This document shows positions 1 through 11,266 of a stretch of DNA of 64,000 nucleotides, piece after piece; position 1 is the first letter of the stretch; each line of letters begins with the position of its first letter. Source of the DNA: Planctomycetota bacterium (GTDB taxonomy: Bacteria > Planctomycetota > Phycisphaerae > Phycisphaerales > SM1A02); assembly GCA_016872835.1 (NCBI GenBank), contig VGYX01000008.1:1-64000 (forward strand), in the 5' to 3' direction. The translations under genes and the position numbers were made by a program. The notes under the pieces are model-generated. The model did not search any database. It saw nothing but the letters and a program-made list of their open reading frames with translations, and was not told where the DNA came from.

Positions 1-1156
1 GGGCGTCTTCGGCGGGCATGGCCGGCTCGGGTGCCTCCTTCGGCGGGCTGTAGCAGAGGAAGCAGGGATCGAGCCGCAGGAGGCGCTCGGTGCAGAGGTG
101 CTCGGATCCCGGCGGATCGGTGATCGAGTCGACCACGCGCCAGTCGACCGCGGGCACGCCCGTGGTGTTCGGGTAGCCGATCGCGCTGATGATCACGGGG
201 GCGGGCTTGCTCGCGAGGGAAGGGAGGCGACCAGCCTCGGTGTGCGCCGAGAGCTCCAGCAGCACGTCGATCGATCGCCCCCGAATCGCGGCGTCGAGGC
301 CCTCCATCGACATGCTCGCGCTGGGATGCCAGGCATCGAAGAGTCCCTGGAGCAGCGCCATGCGCTCGTCACCCGGCTTCGGAATGCCGTTCGAGAACGC
401 CTCGAAGGTCATCCCCGAACGTGGCTGCTCCAGAGTCGGCTGCAGGAAGAACGACACCGAGTGATCACCGAGGTCGCCGGACAGCACGCCGACGCGAAGG
501 GAGCGCTCCGGATCGCGCACGGTGCGCGCGGGCTCCATCGGCGCACCGACCGCGTCTCCGTAGCGCCGGTGCTCCGCCACGATCTCGGTCGGAGGTCGCG
601 CCGTGTAGTTCAGGAGCATCAGGAGACTCGAGCGGAGCTTTTGCTTGGCGGGGTTCGCCTCCACGCCACGCCGCAGCACCTCGATCGCCTCGTCGATCTC
701 GCCGGCGCGCGCCAGCGCGAAACCCAGGTTGCCGGCGGCCGCGGGCAGGTTCGGCGCCAGCGCCAGCGCCCGACGTCCGGCCTCGATGGCGCGTGGCGTG
801 TCATCGACCTCGAGATAGACCACGCTGAGCGCGATCCAACCGAGCAGGTAGTCCGGATGCATCGAGAGCAGCTGCTCCCATTGGGAGACCGCGTCGCGCG
901 GCCGCTTCGAGTGCAGGAGCGCATTCGCGTAGTTGTGCCGGAACGCGGCCCGATCCGGCACCATCGCGATCAGTCGCTCGTAGTGCACGATCGCCTCGGC
1001 GGAGCGACCGGCGTCCTGCAGCAGCGTGCCCAGCAGGTTGATCGCGTCCAGATCCTTCGGACGCATCTTGATGTGAAGCCGCACCATCGACAGTGCGGCG
1101 TCGATGCGACCGGCCGCCGCCTCGCGCTGCGCGCGATCCCAGATGGTGTCAGCCAT
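1..1156 (-). CDS. TPR-containing O-GlcNAc transferase-like (SPINDLY/OGT family) glycosyltransferase, C-terminus outside window
   Basis: This gene is absent from the ORF track because it runs off the left edge. Reading the minus strand from the ATG at 1156 gives an open frame to base 1: MADTIWDRAQ, then TPR-like helical repeats over about residues 1-160, then the OGT-type catalytic half with VDVLLELS-type and AIGYPNTTGVPAVD segments. The same segments occur in the two complete paralogs at 2020 and 3766. The family transfers sugars, typically GlcNAc, to Ser/Thr of proteins. It starts 30 bases after the dedA stop, so it probably shares that transcript. A GGAG lies about 10 bases upstream of the start. 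The C-terminal third, including the sugar-nucleotide-binding motif, is outside the window. The family call is firm; the donor and acceptor are unknown. Confidence 0.85.
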   Translation of the reverse strand, partial: MADTIWDRAQREAAAGRIDAALSMVRLHIKMRPKDLDAINLLGTLLQDAGRSAEAIVHYERLIAMVPDRAAFRHNYANALLHSKRPRDAVSQWEQLLSMHPDYLLGWIALSVVYLEVDDTPRAIEAGRRALALAPNLPAAAGNLGFALARAGEIDEAIEVLRRGVEANPAKQKLRSSLLMLLNYTARPPTEIVAEHRRYGDAVGAPMEPARTVRDPERSLRVGVLSGDLGDHSVSFFLQPTLEQPRSGMTFEAFSNGIPKPGDERMALLQGLFDAWHPSASMSMEGLDAAIRGRSIDVLLELSAHTEAGRLPSLASKPAPVIISAIGYPNTTGVPAVDWRVVDSITDPPGSEHLCTERLLRLDPCFLCYSPPKEAPEPAMPAEDA

Positions 1157-1186
1157 GGCGGACGCGCTCCATGGACAGGGTCCGGC

Positions 1187-2023
1187 TCACGAGGGATGCA
1201 CCGCGCGCGCCTGCGCGTGGACCGCGAACACGCGCAGCCAGCGCACGCTCGCGCGCTTGGGCCGCTGGCGCGCCTTGCGGGCGTCGAGCCACTTGTGCAC
1301 GATCCACAGACCGATCACCACCGCCAGCGTGACCGCGACCGCCACCATGATCTGGTGGAACGTGTCGGTCACGCCGGCCTTTTCGGCGGCATGGAAGGCG
1401 AGCCATCCGATCATCATCTGCAGCGGCGCGGTGATCAGCACGCACATGCCTTCGACCAGCAGCAGCTTCCACCACGCCATGTGCAGCAGGCCGCACATGG
1501 TGATCACCGGGGTGCGCGTGCCGGGAATGAAGCGCGCGGCCAGCAGCACCCATGCGCCGCGCTCGTCGATCTGCCACTTGATCTCGAGCAGACGCCGAGG
1601 ATGGAAGACGCGCTTGAACCAGCGGGTGTGCATCACGCGCGTGCCGAAGGTGCGGCACATCCAGAACCAGCCTGCGTCGCCCAGCACGATGCCGAGGTAC
1701 GCGGCCGCCGCGAATTCGCCGAAGAGCGCCCAGTCCTGCGCCGCCATCCAGCCGGCGGGAATCAGGATGAAGTCCTCGCTCAGATGCAGCCCGATGCCGC
1801 TGACGATGAAGGCCACGAAGATCGCGATCGCGCCGTACTTCTCGATGCCTTCGCGGATCCATGCGGGCATGGCGGGCGCGGCGGACTCCCTCGACGCCGC
1901 GGCATCGGCCGGAGCGGCCTGCGCGGCGGGTGTGGTGGCCGTGTCCTGCATCGCCGCAGCCGGGCTCCAGGTCATCAGCAGGAACGCCAGGAGCGCGCCA
2001 AGGCTCAGCCGAAGGATCGTCAT
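1187..2023 (-). CDS. DedA family (SNARE-associated) integral membrane protein
   Basis: A 278-residue protein. It has an N-terminal hydrophobic segment (LGALLAFLLMTWSPAAA), an Ala/Pro-rich linker, and then the DedA core: paired re-entrant or membrane helices and the family signature around FIPGTRTPVITMCGLLHM, with the conserved basic residue in ARFIPGTR. DedA proteins are inner-membrane transporters or flippases linked to undecaprenyl-phosphate and lipid recycling and to membrane-potential homeostasis. The ORF track begins 12 codons too early. I choose the ATG at 2023 because it overlaps the upstream glycosyltransferase stop as ATGA, which implies translational coupling. It is sandwiched between two OGT-like genes, so a role in supplying or recycling a lipid-linked precursor for envelope glycosylation is possible but only an inference. 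Confidence 0.85.
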   Translation of the reverse strand: MTILRLSLGALLAFLLMTWSPAAAMQDTATTPAAQAAPADAAASRESAAPAMPAWIREGIEKYGAIAIFVAFIVSGIGLHLSEDFILIPAGWMAAQDWALFGEFAAAAYLGIVLGDAGWFWMCRTFGTRVMHTRWFKRVFHPRRLLEIKWQIDERGAWVLLAARFIPGTRTPVITMCGLLHMAWWKLLLVEGMCVLITAPLQMMIGWLAFHAAEKAGVTDTFHQIMVAVAVTLAVVIGLWIVHKWLDARKARQRPKRASVRWLRVFAVHAQARAVHPS

Positions 2024-3747
2024 GCGAGCGACGAGTATAGTTCTGCGAGCGAGGTGCACAGGCGCGTGGCGTAGGCGTGTGCATCGAGCAGCGGCGAGGT
2101 GCGCAGCGTGTCGCGCATCGAGCCGCGCAGCGAGACCAGTCGCGCGCGATCCTTCGCAAGTCCCGTGGCGATCCTCACGAACTGCTCCGCGTCACGCGCG
2201 ACCCACGCGCCGAATCCGGCGGCCTGCAGCAGACTGGATGAGACGCGCGCGGCGTGCCGCGCTCCCTGCAGCGTGACCACGGGTACGCCCATCCACAGGG
2301 CCTCGCAGGTGGTGGTGGTGCCGTTGTAGGGGGTCGCGTCCAGCGCGACATGCACCTCGCCGTACAGAGCCAGGTGGGTGGCACGATCAAGCCGCGCATC
2401 ACGCAGCTCGATGCGGGAGTCGTCGATTCCGGCAGCCTCGAAGCGACGCCGCACGGCATCTTGGATCGTCGCGTCCTCCAGGCCGATCGACTTGAGCAGC
2501 AGGCGCGACTGCGGCATGGCCTGAAGCACCCGCGCCCAAAGGTTCACCGTGCTGGGCACCAATTTCGCCACGTTGTTGAAGCTGCCGAAGGTCAGGGGCG
2601 CGGATTCGGCTGGCATGGAGGGTTCCACGGCCTCGCGCGGCGGGGAGTAGCACAGGAAGCAGGGGTCCAGACGCAGCAGCCGTTCGGTGCACGCCCCATC
2701 GAAGCCCGGCGGATCCGTGATCGAATCCACCAGGCGCAGATCGATCGCGGGCACGCCGGTCGTGTCCGGGTAGCCGATCGCGGTGACGAGCAGCGGTGCG
2801 GGCTTGCGTGCGAGCGCCGGCAGCCGGTTGTCGCTCGTGTGCCCGTTGAGTTCAAGCAGCACGTCGATCTTCTCGTGTCGGATCAGCGCGTCAAGCGCGG
2901 CATCATCCATCGCATGGACATCGTGCCAGGTGCGCACGAGCGCGCGCAGATGCTCGCGGGTGGGATCGGTGCTCTGGTAGGGTGAGTTCGAGAACACGAC
3001 CAGGTCGACCGTGTCCGGTGCGTTCGCCAGCAACGGTTCCACGAAGAATCCCACCGAGTGGCCGCGGAGATCCGCGGAGAGCACGCCGATCCGCAGGCGC
3101 GCAGCGGGCCGTCGGGGCGGTGGGGGCCGTGGTGCGGGAAGTGTCGCACCGAACGCCCGATGCGCCTGCAGGATCGATTCGGGTTCGCGCTCGGTGTACT
3201 GCAGCATGAGCAGCATGTTCGAACGCAGCTCATGCGCCTGTGGATGCCCGACCAGGAACGACTCGATGGCGGCAAGCGCGGCATCGGTCTCGCCGGCGCG
3301 CGCAAGGGCAATCGCGCGGTTGCTGGCCAGACTCGCCGAGTTCGGGTGGTGCGCAAGACCCTCGCGGGCGATGCTGGCCGCGTTCGCCACGTCTCCCGTC
3401 ACGATCAGCGCCGCGGTGAGGCTGAGCCATGCGTCCTCATGCGCCGGATCCAGCGCGATCGCGCGGCGCATGGCGGCGATTCCGTCGGCAGATCGGTTCG
3501 CGCGCATCAGGGCATCGGACAGTCGAAGCTGCAGCAGGGCGCTGCCAGGCTCCAGTTCGCAGGCACGCTGGAGCTGGTGCGCCGCTTGCGCTGGCTCGTT
3601 GGCCTGCAGCAGCAGCAAGCCCAGCAGCTCGCACGCCTCGGGATCGCGCGGGCGCATGCGCTGGCGCATGCGCGCCGACGCGATCGCCTCGTTCAGTCGG
3701 CCGGATTCGGCCTCCTGCACGGTGCGCATCCAGAAGTCGCTCGGCAT
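2020..3747 (-). CDS. TPR-containing O-GlcNAc transferase-like (SPINDLY/OGT family) glycosyltransferase
   Basis: A 575-residue protein. About 170 residues of TPR-like repeats are followed by the GT41-like catalytic region. Visible catalytic-half motifs are GVLSADLRGHSVGFF, AIGYPDTTGVPAIDLRLVDS, LTFGSFNNVAKL and TPYNGTTTTCEALWMGVP. The last is the sugar-nucleotide site that in other OGTs reads roughly NGHTTxxDxLWxGxP. The track starts at a TTG at 3753; I take the ATG at 3747, which lies six bases after a TAGGCT hexamer on the same strand, suggesting leaderless mRNA. Its stop overlaps dedA by four bases. The next paralog ends only 18 bases upstream. Expected role: protein O-glycosylation, cytoplasmic or coupled to export. 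Acceptors are unknown. Confidence 0.88.
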   Translation of the reverse strand: MPSDFWMRTVQEAESGRLNEAIASARMRQRMRPRDPEACELLGLLLLQANEPAQAAHQLQRACELEPGSALLQLRLSDALMRANRSADGIAAMRRAIALDPAHEDAWLSLTAALIVTGDVANAASIAREGLAHHPNSASLASNRAIALARAGETDAALAAIESFLVGHPQAHELRSNMLLMLQYTEREPESILQAHRAFGATLPAPRPPPPRRPAARLRIGVLSADLRGHSVGFFVEPLLANAPDTVDLVVFSNSPYQSTDPTREHLRALVRTWHDVHAMDDAALDALIRHEKIDVLLELNGHTSDNRLPALARKPAPLLVTAIGYPDTTGVPAIDLRLVDSITDPPGFDGACTERLLRLDPCFLCYSPPREAVEPSMPAESAPLTFGSFNNVAKLVPSTVNLWARVLQAMPQSRLLLKSIGLEDATIQDAVRRRFEAAGIDDSRIELRDARLDRATHLALYGEVHVALDATPYNGTTTTCEALWMGVPVVTLQGARHAARVSSSLLQAAGFGAWVARDAEQFVRIATGLAKDRARLVSLRGSMRDTLRTSPLLDAHAYATRLCTSLAELYSSLA

Positions 3748-3753
3748 GCGCAA

Positions 3754-3759
3754 AGCCTA
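3754..3759 (-). promoter_or_regulatory. -10 box (TAGGCT) for the OGT-like gene at 3747, leaderless type
   Basis: The hexamer ends exactly six bases before the ATG. This is one of at least eight genes in the window with the same geometry. No good -35 was seen. The box lies inside the 18-base gap after the upstream paralog. Confidence 0.5.
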
Positions 3760-3765
3760 TCGCGC

Positions 3766-5487
3766 TCACGCGCCGGCGCGCAGATTCTCGAGCGCCGCGA
3801 GCACGCGCTGCGCATAGGCGGGACCGTCCAGCAGCGCGGAGCTGCGCAGGCGTTCGCGCATCGAGGTTCGCAGCAGGGCAAGACGCGATCGATCCGCCGC
3901 CAGGTCGGCGGCCACGTGCGCGAAGTCCGCCTCATCCTTGGCGATCCACTCGGGGAATCCGGCGGCCTGCAGCAGGCTGGCCGAGACACGAGTTGCATGA
4001 CGATCGCCGAGCGTGGTGACCACCGGCACGCCCATCCAGAGCGCCTCGCAGGTGGTGGTGGTGCCGTTGTAGGGGGTGGTGTCGAGCGCCACATGCACGC
4101 GGGCGTAGGCGTCGAGATGCTCGCGCCGGCCCGTCGTCAGATCGAGCGTTTCCACGCGCATGGGATCGATGCCCTCGGTCGCAAGCGCCTGCAACAGCAC
4201 GCCGCGCGTGACACGGTCGGCGAGTCCGGCGCTCTTCAGCAGCAGTCGCGAGCCCGGGACGGCGGTCAGCACCCGTGACCACGCCCGTGCGGTGCGCGGA
4301 CCGATCTTCGACGCGTTGTTGAAGCTGCCGAAGGTGATCGGGGCGTCCGCGGCGGGCATGCGCGGTTCCGGCGCCTCCTCGGGCGGCGTGTAGCACAGGA
4401 AGCAGGGATCGATCCGCACCAGTCGTTCGGTGCAGCGATCCTCAGTGCCGGCGGGATCCGTGATCGAGTCGACCATTCGTGCGTCGATGGCGGGCAGTCC
4501 CGTGGTGTCCGGATAGCCGATCGCCGTCACGATGACGGGCGCGGGCTTGCGCGCGATCGCCGCGAGTCGATGTCCGGTGGTGTGACCCGAGAGTTCCAGC
4601 AGGACGTCGATGCGCTCGGTGCGAATCAGCGCGTCGAGCGTGGCGTCGTCCATCGTCGTGACCTCGTGCCAGCGGCGGCAGCGCGCGCGGATGCGCTCCG
4701 TCACGCCGTCCGCCCATGCCCTGGGTGCGCCGGAGAAGGCCACCAGTTCCATGCCAGTGGGGGTATGCATGGCGAGGGACTGCACGAAGAAGCCCACGGA
4801 GTGCGCGCGCAGATCGCTCGAAAGAAGTCCCACACGCAGCGGCTCGCCGGGTCGGCGCGGGAAGCGCGGTGGATCGGGGCGGGGCAGGTGCTCGCCGAAG
4901 GCACGATGCGCACGCAGCACCGAGGCCTGGTCGCGTTCCACGTACTGCAGGCCCATCAGCAGCTCGGATCGCATCGCGGCGTCGGACGGGTGGCGCGCCA
5001 CGAAGGATTCCAGCAGGGCCATCGCCTCGTCACGCCGCCCCGCACGCACCAGCACGGTGACGCGCGTGTTCACGTACATGCCCATGTCGGGTCCAAGTTC
5101 GATTCCACGGGCGCTCGTGGCGAGCGCCTCGTCGATTTCGCCCAGCTGCAGATGGCACGACGCCATGCCCATCCAGCCGCCGGGATGTCCGGGTGCCATC
5201 GCCATGGCGCGCTCGAAGCCCTTGCGCGCTTCGGCCGTGGCCCCGTCGACGAACTGCGACCCCGCGAGGTTCAGCCAGTGCAGGGGATTGTCAGGCGCCA
5301 GGTCGCACGCGCGTCGCAACTGCTGCAGGCCCTGCATCGTCTCGCCCGCGCGCCGCAGCATCAGGCCGAGCGCGGATGCGGCGTGATCGTCTTGCGGGCG
5401 GATGCGCACCTGCATGCGAAGCGCGGCGACCGCCTCGTTCAGGCGGCCCTCGCGAGCCAGCTGCCGCGCGCGCTGCAGGGCGTCCAT
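3766..5487 (-). CDS. TPR-containing O-GlcNAc transferase-like (SPINDLY/OGT family) glycosyltransferase
   Basis: A 573-residue protein, clearly paralogous to the gene downstream. TPR-like repeats cover about residues 1-180. The catalytic half shows GLLSSDLRAHSVGFFVQS, VLLELSGHTTGHRLAAIARK, AIGYPDTTGLPAIDARMVDS, ITFGSFNNASKIG and TPYNGTTTTCEALWMGVPVV. The ATG at 5487 is supported by a TAGGCT hexamer six bases upstream. The hppA terminator hairpin lies just upstream of that, so this gene probably opens the OGT-OGT-DedA-OGT run. Three adjacent divergent copies suggest gene duplication with acceptor specialisation through the TPR part. This is inferred from layout, not shown. Confidence 0.88.
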   Translation of the reverse strand: MDALQRARQLAREGRLNEAVAALRMQVRIRPQDDHAASALGLMLRRAGETMQGLQQLRRACDLAPDNPLHWLNLAGSQFVDGATAEARKGFERAMAMAPGHPGGWMGMASCHLQLGEIDEALATSARGIELGPDMGMYVNTRVTVLVRAGRRDEAMALLESFVARHPSDAAMRSELLMGLQYVERDQASVLRAHRAFGEHLPRPDPPRFPRRPGEPLRVGLLSSDLRAHSVGFFVQSLAMHTPTGMELVAFSGAPRAWADGVTERIRARCRRWHEVTTMDDATLDALIRTERIDVLLELSGHTTGHRLAAIARKPAPVIVTAIGYPDTTGLPAIDARMVDSITDPAGTEDRCTERLVRIDPCFLCYTPPEEAPEPRMPAADAPITFGSFNNASKIGPRTARAWSRVLTAVPGSRLLLKSAGLADRVTRGVLLQALATEGIDPMRVETLDLTTGRREHLDAYARVHVALDTTPYNGTTTTCEALWMGVPVVTTLGDRHATRVSASLLQAAGFPEWIAKDEADFAHVAADLAADRSRLALLRTSMRERLRSSALLDGPAYAQRVLAALENLRAGA

Positions 5488-5493
5488 GCCCGC

Positions 5494-5499
5494 AGCCTA
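5494..5499 (-). promoter_or_regulatory. -10 box (TAGGCT) for the OGT-like gene at 5487, leaderless type
   Basis: Same hexamer and same six-base spacing to the ATG as at the next paralog. It sits downstream of the hppA terminator, where a new transcript would be expected to begin. Confidence 0.5.
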
Positions 5500-5518
5500 G
5501 CGCGACCCGAGAATGAAA

Positions 5519-5544
5519 GCGGCCCGCTCCGGAGAGCGGGCCGC
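5519..5544 (-). terminator. Rho-independent-type terminator of hppA
   Basis: A perfect 11-bp GC-rich stem (GCGGCCCGCTC / GAGCGGGCCGC) with a 4-base loop lies 25 bases after the hppA stop. On the minus strand it is followed by CTTTCATTC, a weak U-tract. Confidence 0.75.
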
Positions 5545-5568
5545 GTGGGGTTCAGGTTGCCGCGGCGA

Positions 5569-8064
<2,496 letters not shown>

Positions 8065-8171
8065 TGGATGGGGATCCCTCTTGTGTGTCCGGGAACTCGC
8101 GTTCCCATCGAGGGGCGTAAGGGTACTGGGCTCTGGAGGTTCCCGCAACGCCTTCGGTCGATTGCCTGCGG

Positions 8172-8177
8172 TAGGGT
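8172..8177 (+). promoter_or_regulatory. -10 box (TAGGGT) for rlmK, leaderless type
   Basis: TAGGGT ends six bases before the ATG at 8184. No convincing -35 element was seen at 16-18 bases upstream. The region is the 119-base gap between divergent hppA and rlmK. Confidence 0.5.
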
Positions 8178-8183
8178 GCCCCC

Positions 8184-9191
8184 ATGCTGGGAAACCGCCT
8201 TCGCAAGCGCCACGATCAGTTGCGGAAGTGGGCCGCGCGCGCGGGCGTCGAGGCGTTCCGGCTCTACGAGCGCGACATTCCCGAATTCCCGCTGGTGGTC
8301 GACTGGTATGCCGGTGACGTGGTGGCCTGGCTGCAGCCGCGTACACGCGACGACACGTCCGAGAAGGCCGCGGAGCACCGTGCGCGTTGCGTGCAGGAGA
8401 TCCGCGAGGGTCTGGAACTCGAGAAGGGCCGGCTCTTCCTGAAGACGCGGCGTCGGCAGCGGCACCGCCGCGAGGGCGCCGAGGACGAAGGCTCGGGCCA
8501 GTACGAGCGCACGGGCGAGGCGAACGCCGTGCGCGTGATCGGCGAGCAGGGACTGAAGTTCGAGGTGAATCTGAGCGACTACCTCGACACGGGCCTGTTC
8601 CTCGATCATCGCGTGACACGCGACCTGGTGCGGCAGCGCGCGCAGGGCAAGCGCGTGCTGAACCTCTTCGCCTACACCGGAAGCTTCACCTGCTACGCGC
8701 TGGCGGGTGGCGCGGTGGCGACCACCACGGTGGACCTGTCGAACACCTATCAGGCGTGGACCGAGCGCAACATACGGCTGAACGGCTTCGAGCCCTCGCG
8801 CGATCATCGCCTGATCGCGGCCGACTGTGTGGAGTGGATCGCCCGTGGTCCGCGCAAGCGCGAGCAGTACGACATCGTGGTGTGTGACCCGCCCACGTTC
8901 TCCAACAGCAAGCGAATGGCCGCGGACAGCTTCAGCATTGACCGTGACTGGCCGCAGCTGCTGGCGAACCTGGTGCCGTGGCTGAGCGAGGACGCGACGG
9001 TGTGGTTCAGCACGAACTCGCGAGGGCTGGAGTTCGACGCGGCACGGCTGCCAGCGGGCTACGCGGCGCGTGACATGACCGAGCGCACGCGCGCCCTCGA
9101 CTTCACCGAGGCCGAGGGGCACCGCGCGTGGCTTGTGGCGCGGCAGGCCACGTTCGATTCGTGGAAGAAGCCGCGTGAGCCGACGGCGTGA
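8184..9191 (+). CDS. rlmK: Stand-alone RlmK-type 23S rRNA (guanine-N7) methyltransferase
   Basis: A 335-residue class I SAM methyltransferase matching the C-terminal half of the E. coli RlmKL fusion along most of its length. It has an N-terminal NRLRKRHDQLRKWA segment, FRLYERDIPEFPLVVD, KTRRRQ, then the signature VNLSDYLDTGLFLDHR. The SAM-binding VLNLFAYTGSFTCYAL and the catalytic-loop VCDPPTFSNSKRM follow. In E. coli this half makes m7G2069 in 23S rRNA, while the N-terminal RlmL half makes m2G2445; here the RlmL half is absent from this ORF. A related SAM enzyme at 16748 has an RlmL/Trm-like DPMCGSGT motif but is too short to be the missing half. The gene converges on the exported protein gene with a 6-base gap. 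Confidence 0.88.
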   Translation: MLGNRLRKRHDQLRKWAARAGVEAFRLYERDIPEFPLVVDWYAGDVVAWLQPRTRDDTSEKAAEHRARCVQEIREGLELEKGRLFLKTRRRQRHRREGAEDEGSGQYERTGEANAVRVIGEQGLKFEVNLSDYLDTGLFLDHRVTRDLVRQRAQGKRVLNLFAYTGSFTCYALAGGAVATTTVDLSNTYQAWTERNIRLNGFEPSRDHRLIAADCVEWIARGPRKREQYDIVVCDPPTFSNSKRMAADSFSIDRDWPQLLANLVPWLSEDATVWFSTNSRGLEFDAARLPAGYAARDMTERTRALDFTEAEGHRAWLVARQATFDSWKKPREPTA

Positions 9192-9197
9192 GCGGCT

Positions 9198-10373
9198 TCA
9201 GTCGCCGACCCACATCAGGAATTCCGGTTTGTCCGGCAGCGTGGCCACGGGCTTGTCGTCGGCCTTGCCGTCCTTCAGCTCGAAGCGCAGGATCTGCTTG
9301 CCTTCGCGGCTTCCCACGTAGAGCCACTCGCCTTTGAGGGCCAGTCCGCTCGGCGCCTTCAGGTCCGCGTCGCCCTTCTTCACGAAGGTGTCCACGCTGC
9401 CGTCGGCCAGCTTCACGCGATAGATCGAGTCGGTGCCGTTGTCGCCGATGTAGGCGGTCTGTCCATCGGAGGCGAAGAGCACCTGAATGGGGTGCTTCAA
9501 CCCGTGGCTCTCGTCGGCGAGCACCTTCACGCGGCGGCCGGTGGTGGTGTCGTAGCCGCTCACGCGCGAACCCGAGCGGTCGCACGCGTACAGCAGGCCG
9601 TCAGGCCCGAACGCGATGCCGCGCACCTCAACGAGTCCCTCGGGGCTGGTCTTGGCGTTGGGCACGATCACGCCGGGCCGTAGGTCGGCAAGGTGGCTCA
9701 TCGAGACCGGCGGCGAGAGCGGTTGGCCCGCATTCGGCTGGCCCACGCCCACGTACCTCGTCACGGTGTTGGAGTCCTGATTGCTCACGTACACCTGTCC
9801 GTCGGCGCCGATCGCCATCTGGTACGCGTGCACCATCGCCGGATTCGCGGGGCCGAGCACCGTGAAGTTGCCCACGAAGGGGTACTGGCCCTGCGCGTCC
9901 TTCGGGCCGAAGCGCAGGATGCGCGTGTCCTTCATGAACGCGTTCACCGCCAGAAAGCCGCCGTCAGGCAGTGGCGTGAGTCCGCGCATCGAATGTGGCG
10001 CCGGTCCACCGGGGCCGTCGGCGAGAGGCTGGTTCACGGGACCCTTCACATTCCCCTCGCCTGTCACGCCCCACACGCCCTGCGGCTTTCCGTGCTCGCC
10101 GTGCATGGTGACGAGCCAGCAGACCTCGCCCGGATTGGCGGTGTGGTCATGCGTGCGCTTGTCGGCCTTCTTGCCCGCATCCTTGTCACCCTTGTCCTTG
10201 CGTTGTTTCGAGCTGTCATCGCCCGCATCCTGCGCGGGCAGGGCCGCCTCGCTTGCGGCGCGTACGCGTGACTTGCGATGCGGCTTGCCGTCACCGCACC
10301 CAAGCGCGCCTGTGGCGAGCGCCAGCGAGGTCAGGCAGGCGAGCAGGGCGAACGATTTTCGACGACACGTCAT
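9198..10373 (-). CDS. Exported NHL/SMP-30-like beta-propeller protein, probable lipoprotein
   Basis: A 391-residue protein. The start at 10373 gives a clean export signal (MTCRRKSFALLACLTSLALA) and a lipobox-like ALGC, and has GGAG a few bases upstream; the longer track ORF begins inside the opposite gene. After a charged low-complexity linker (about residues 40-75, Lys/Asp rich) come repeated propeller blades. Examples are HAYQMAIGADGQVYVSNQ, VRGIAFGPDGLLYACDRSG, HPIQVLFASDGQTAYIGDNG and LKAPSGLALKGEWLYVGSR. These resemble NHL or gluconolactonase-like repeats that bind ligands or act as scaffolds. No catalytic residues can be assigned. It is likely anchored at the membrane or in the periplasm. 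Confidence 0.72.
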   Translation of the reverse strand: MTCRRKSFALLACLTSLALATGALGCGDGKPHRKSRVRAASEAALPAQDAGDDSSKQRKDKGDKDAGKKADKRTHDHTANPGEVCWLVTMHGEHGKPQGVWGVTGEGNVKGPVNQPLADGPGGPAPHSMRGLTPLPDGGFLAVNAFMKDTRILRFGPKDAQGQYPFVGNFTVLGPANPAMVHAYQMAIGADGQVYVSNQDSNTVTRYVGVGQPNAGQPLSPPVSMSHLADLRPGVIVPNAKTSPEGLVEVRGIAFGPDGLLYACDRSGSRVSGYDTTTGRRVKVLADESHGLKHPIQVLFASDGQTAYIGDNGTDSIYRVKLADGSVDTFVKKGDADLKAPSGLALKGEWLYVGSREGKQILRFELKDGKADDKPVATLPDKPEFLMWVGD

Positions 10374-10437
10374 GGAATACTCCGGAGGATGCGCGGACGG
10401 CCCGGGCAAGATACCCTCCAACGATAGGAGGCTCTTG

Positions 10438-11238
10438 ATGATCACATCTGCCCGGATCAGCGTCATTTTCGCTTGTGCAGCCTGCTGTGCCGCGGCGTTC
10501 GCCAGCGTGGATGGCACGGTCGGCCCGATTCACTCGCTCGCGGGAAAGACGGCCGCCCCGGAGGGCAACGCAGGCTCCCACGGCCGACTGCTTGGAAGCT
10601 TCGACCAGTTCACGCACGTCTGGTTCATCACCCGGCTTGTGGTGGGACTGGTGCTCAGCGTGCTGCTGGCGCTGCTGATCGCGGCACACCCGCGCCGCAG
10701 CACGCGGCTCGATCCGCTCAGCGATCTGGAGGAGCGCAAGACGCTGATCCTGATGGGCATGGTAGGTGCGGTGGTGGCCGAGCTCGTCAGCGTGGAGAGC
10801 ACGATGGCGCTGGTGATCTTCGGCATCGGTGGACTGATCCGCTTCCGAACCATCCTGCGCAACCCCAAAATCACCGGCAAGGCGATCCTGGTGGTGCTGA
10901 TCGGTCTGGCATGCGGACTTGGCCAGTTCGCCACCGCGATCTTCGTGACGGCCTTCGCGTGGGCGCTCATCATGTGGCTTGAGAGCCACCTGAGCGCACG
11001 CATCAAGGTCCGCGTGCACGAGCGCATCAATCTGCACGACGCCTATGTCGCGGTGCTGGAATACCTGCGCGCCAAACATTGCCGCGTGAAGAGCAGCATG
11101 CTGGTCGAGGGCAAGCATCAGGTCGTGGCGATGATCCACTACCCCTCGGGGCGTGATCCCAAGGCGATGGAGACCGACCTGAAGGCCGCCATGCCGCGCG
11201 GCGGCGAGGGCTGCGACGTGGAGATCGAGGTCGAGTGA
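10438..11238 (+). CDS. MgtC/SapB- or DUF4956-like membrane protein
   Basis: A 266-residue protein with a signal-like N-terminus, then four or five membrane segments (about residues 65-180) and a soluble C-terminal alpha/beta domain of about 80 residues. The segment FGIGGLIRFRTILRNPK followed by GLACGLGQF resembles the IRFR/GLACG pattern of DUF4956 and MgtC-like proteins. The start at 10438 is fixed by AGGAGG at 10427-10432, five bases upstream; the track ORF starts far upstream in the opposing gene. The function of DUF4956 proteins is poorly known; some sit near polyphosphate-type enzymes, but none is adjacent here. A TACCCT hexamer at 10412-10417 is a candidate -10. Confidence 0.65.
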   Translation: MITSARISVIFACAACCAAAFASVDGTVGPIHSLAGKTAAPEGNAGSHGRLLGSFDQFTHVWFITRLVVGLVLSVLLALLIAAHPRRSTRLDPLSDLEERKTLILMGMVGAVVAELVSVESTMALVIFGIGGLIRFRTILRNPKITGKAILVVLIGLACGLGQFATAIFVTAFAWALIMWLESHLSARIKVRVHERINLHDAYVAVLEYLRAKHCRVKSSMLVEGKHQVVAMIHYPSGRDPKAMETDLKAAMPRGGEGCDVEIEVE

Positions 11239-11266
11239 TCGCGCCCGGTGCGCAGGGCGTGGGGCG

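Noticed and set aside
98-2074. 658-residue plus-strand ORF and similar long His/Arg-rich ORFs (for example 7015-8442, 23453-25066, 36677-39604)
   Set aside because: They are antisense to well-supported genes and have the Arg/His/Ala-rich composition of GC-rich shadow frames; no domain is recognisable.
9781-10437. N-terminal half of the 485-residue ORF ending at 11238
   Set aside because: It lies antisense to the propeller protein; AGGAGG and the signal-like start place the real start at 10438.
11239-11266. Possible TPP riboswitch before the ABC importer
   Set aside because: The gap is only 28 bases and shows no THI-box-like sequence.
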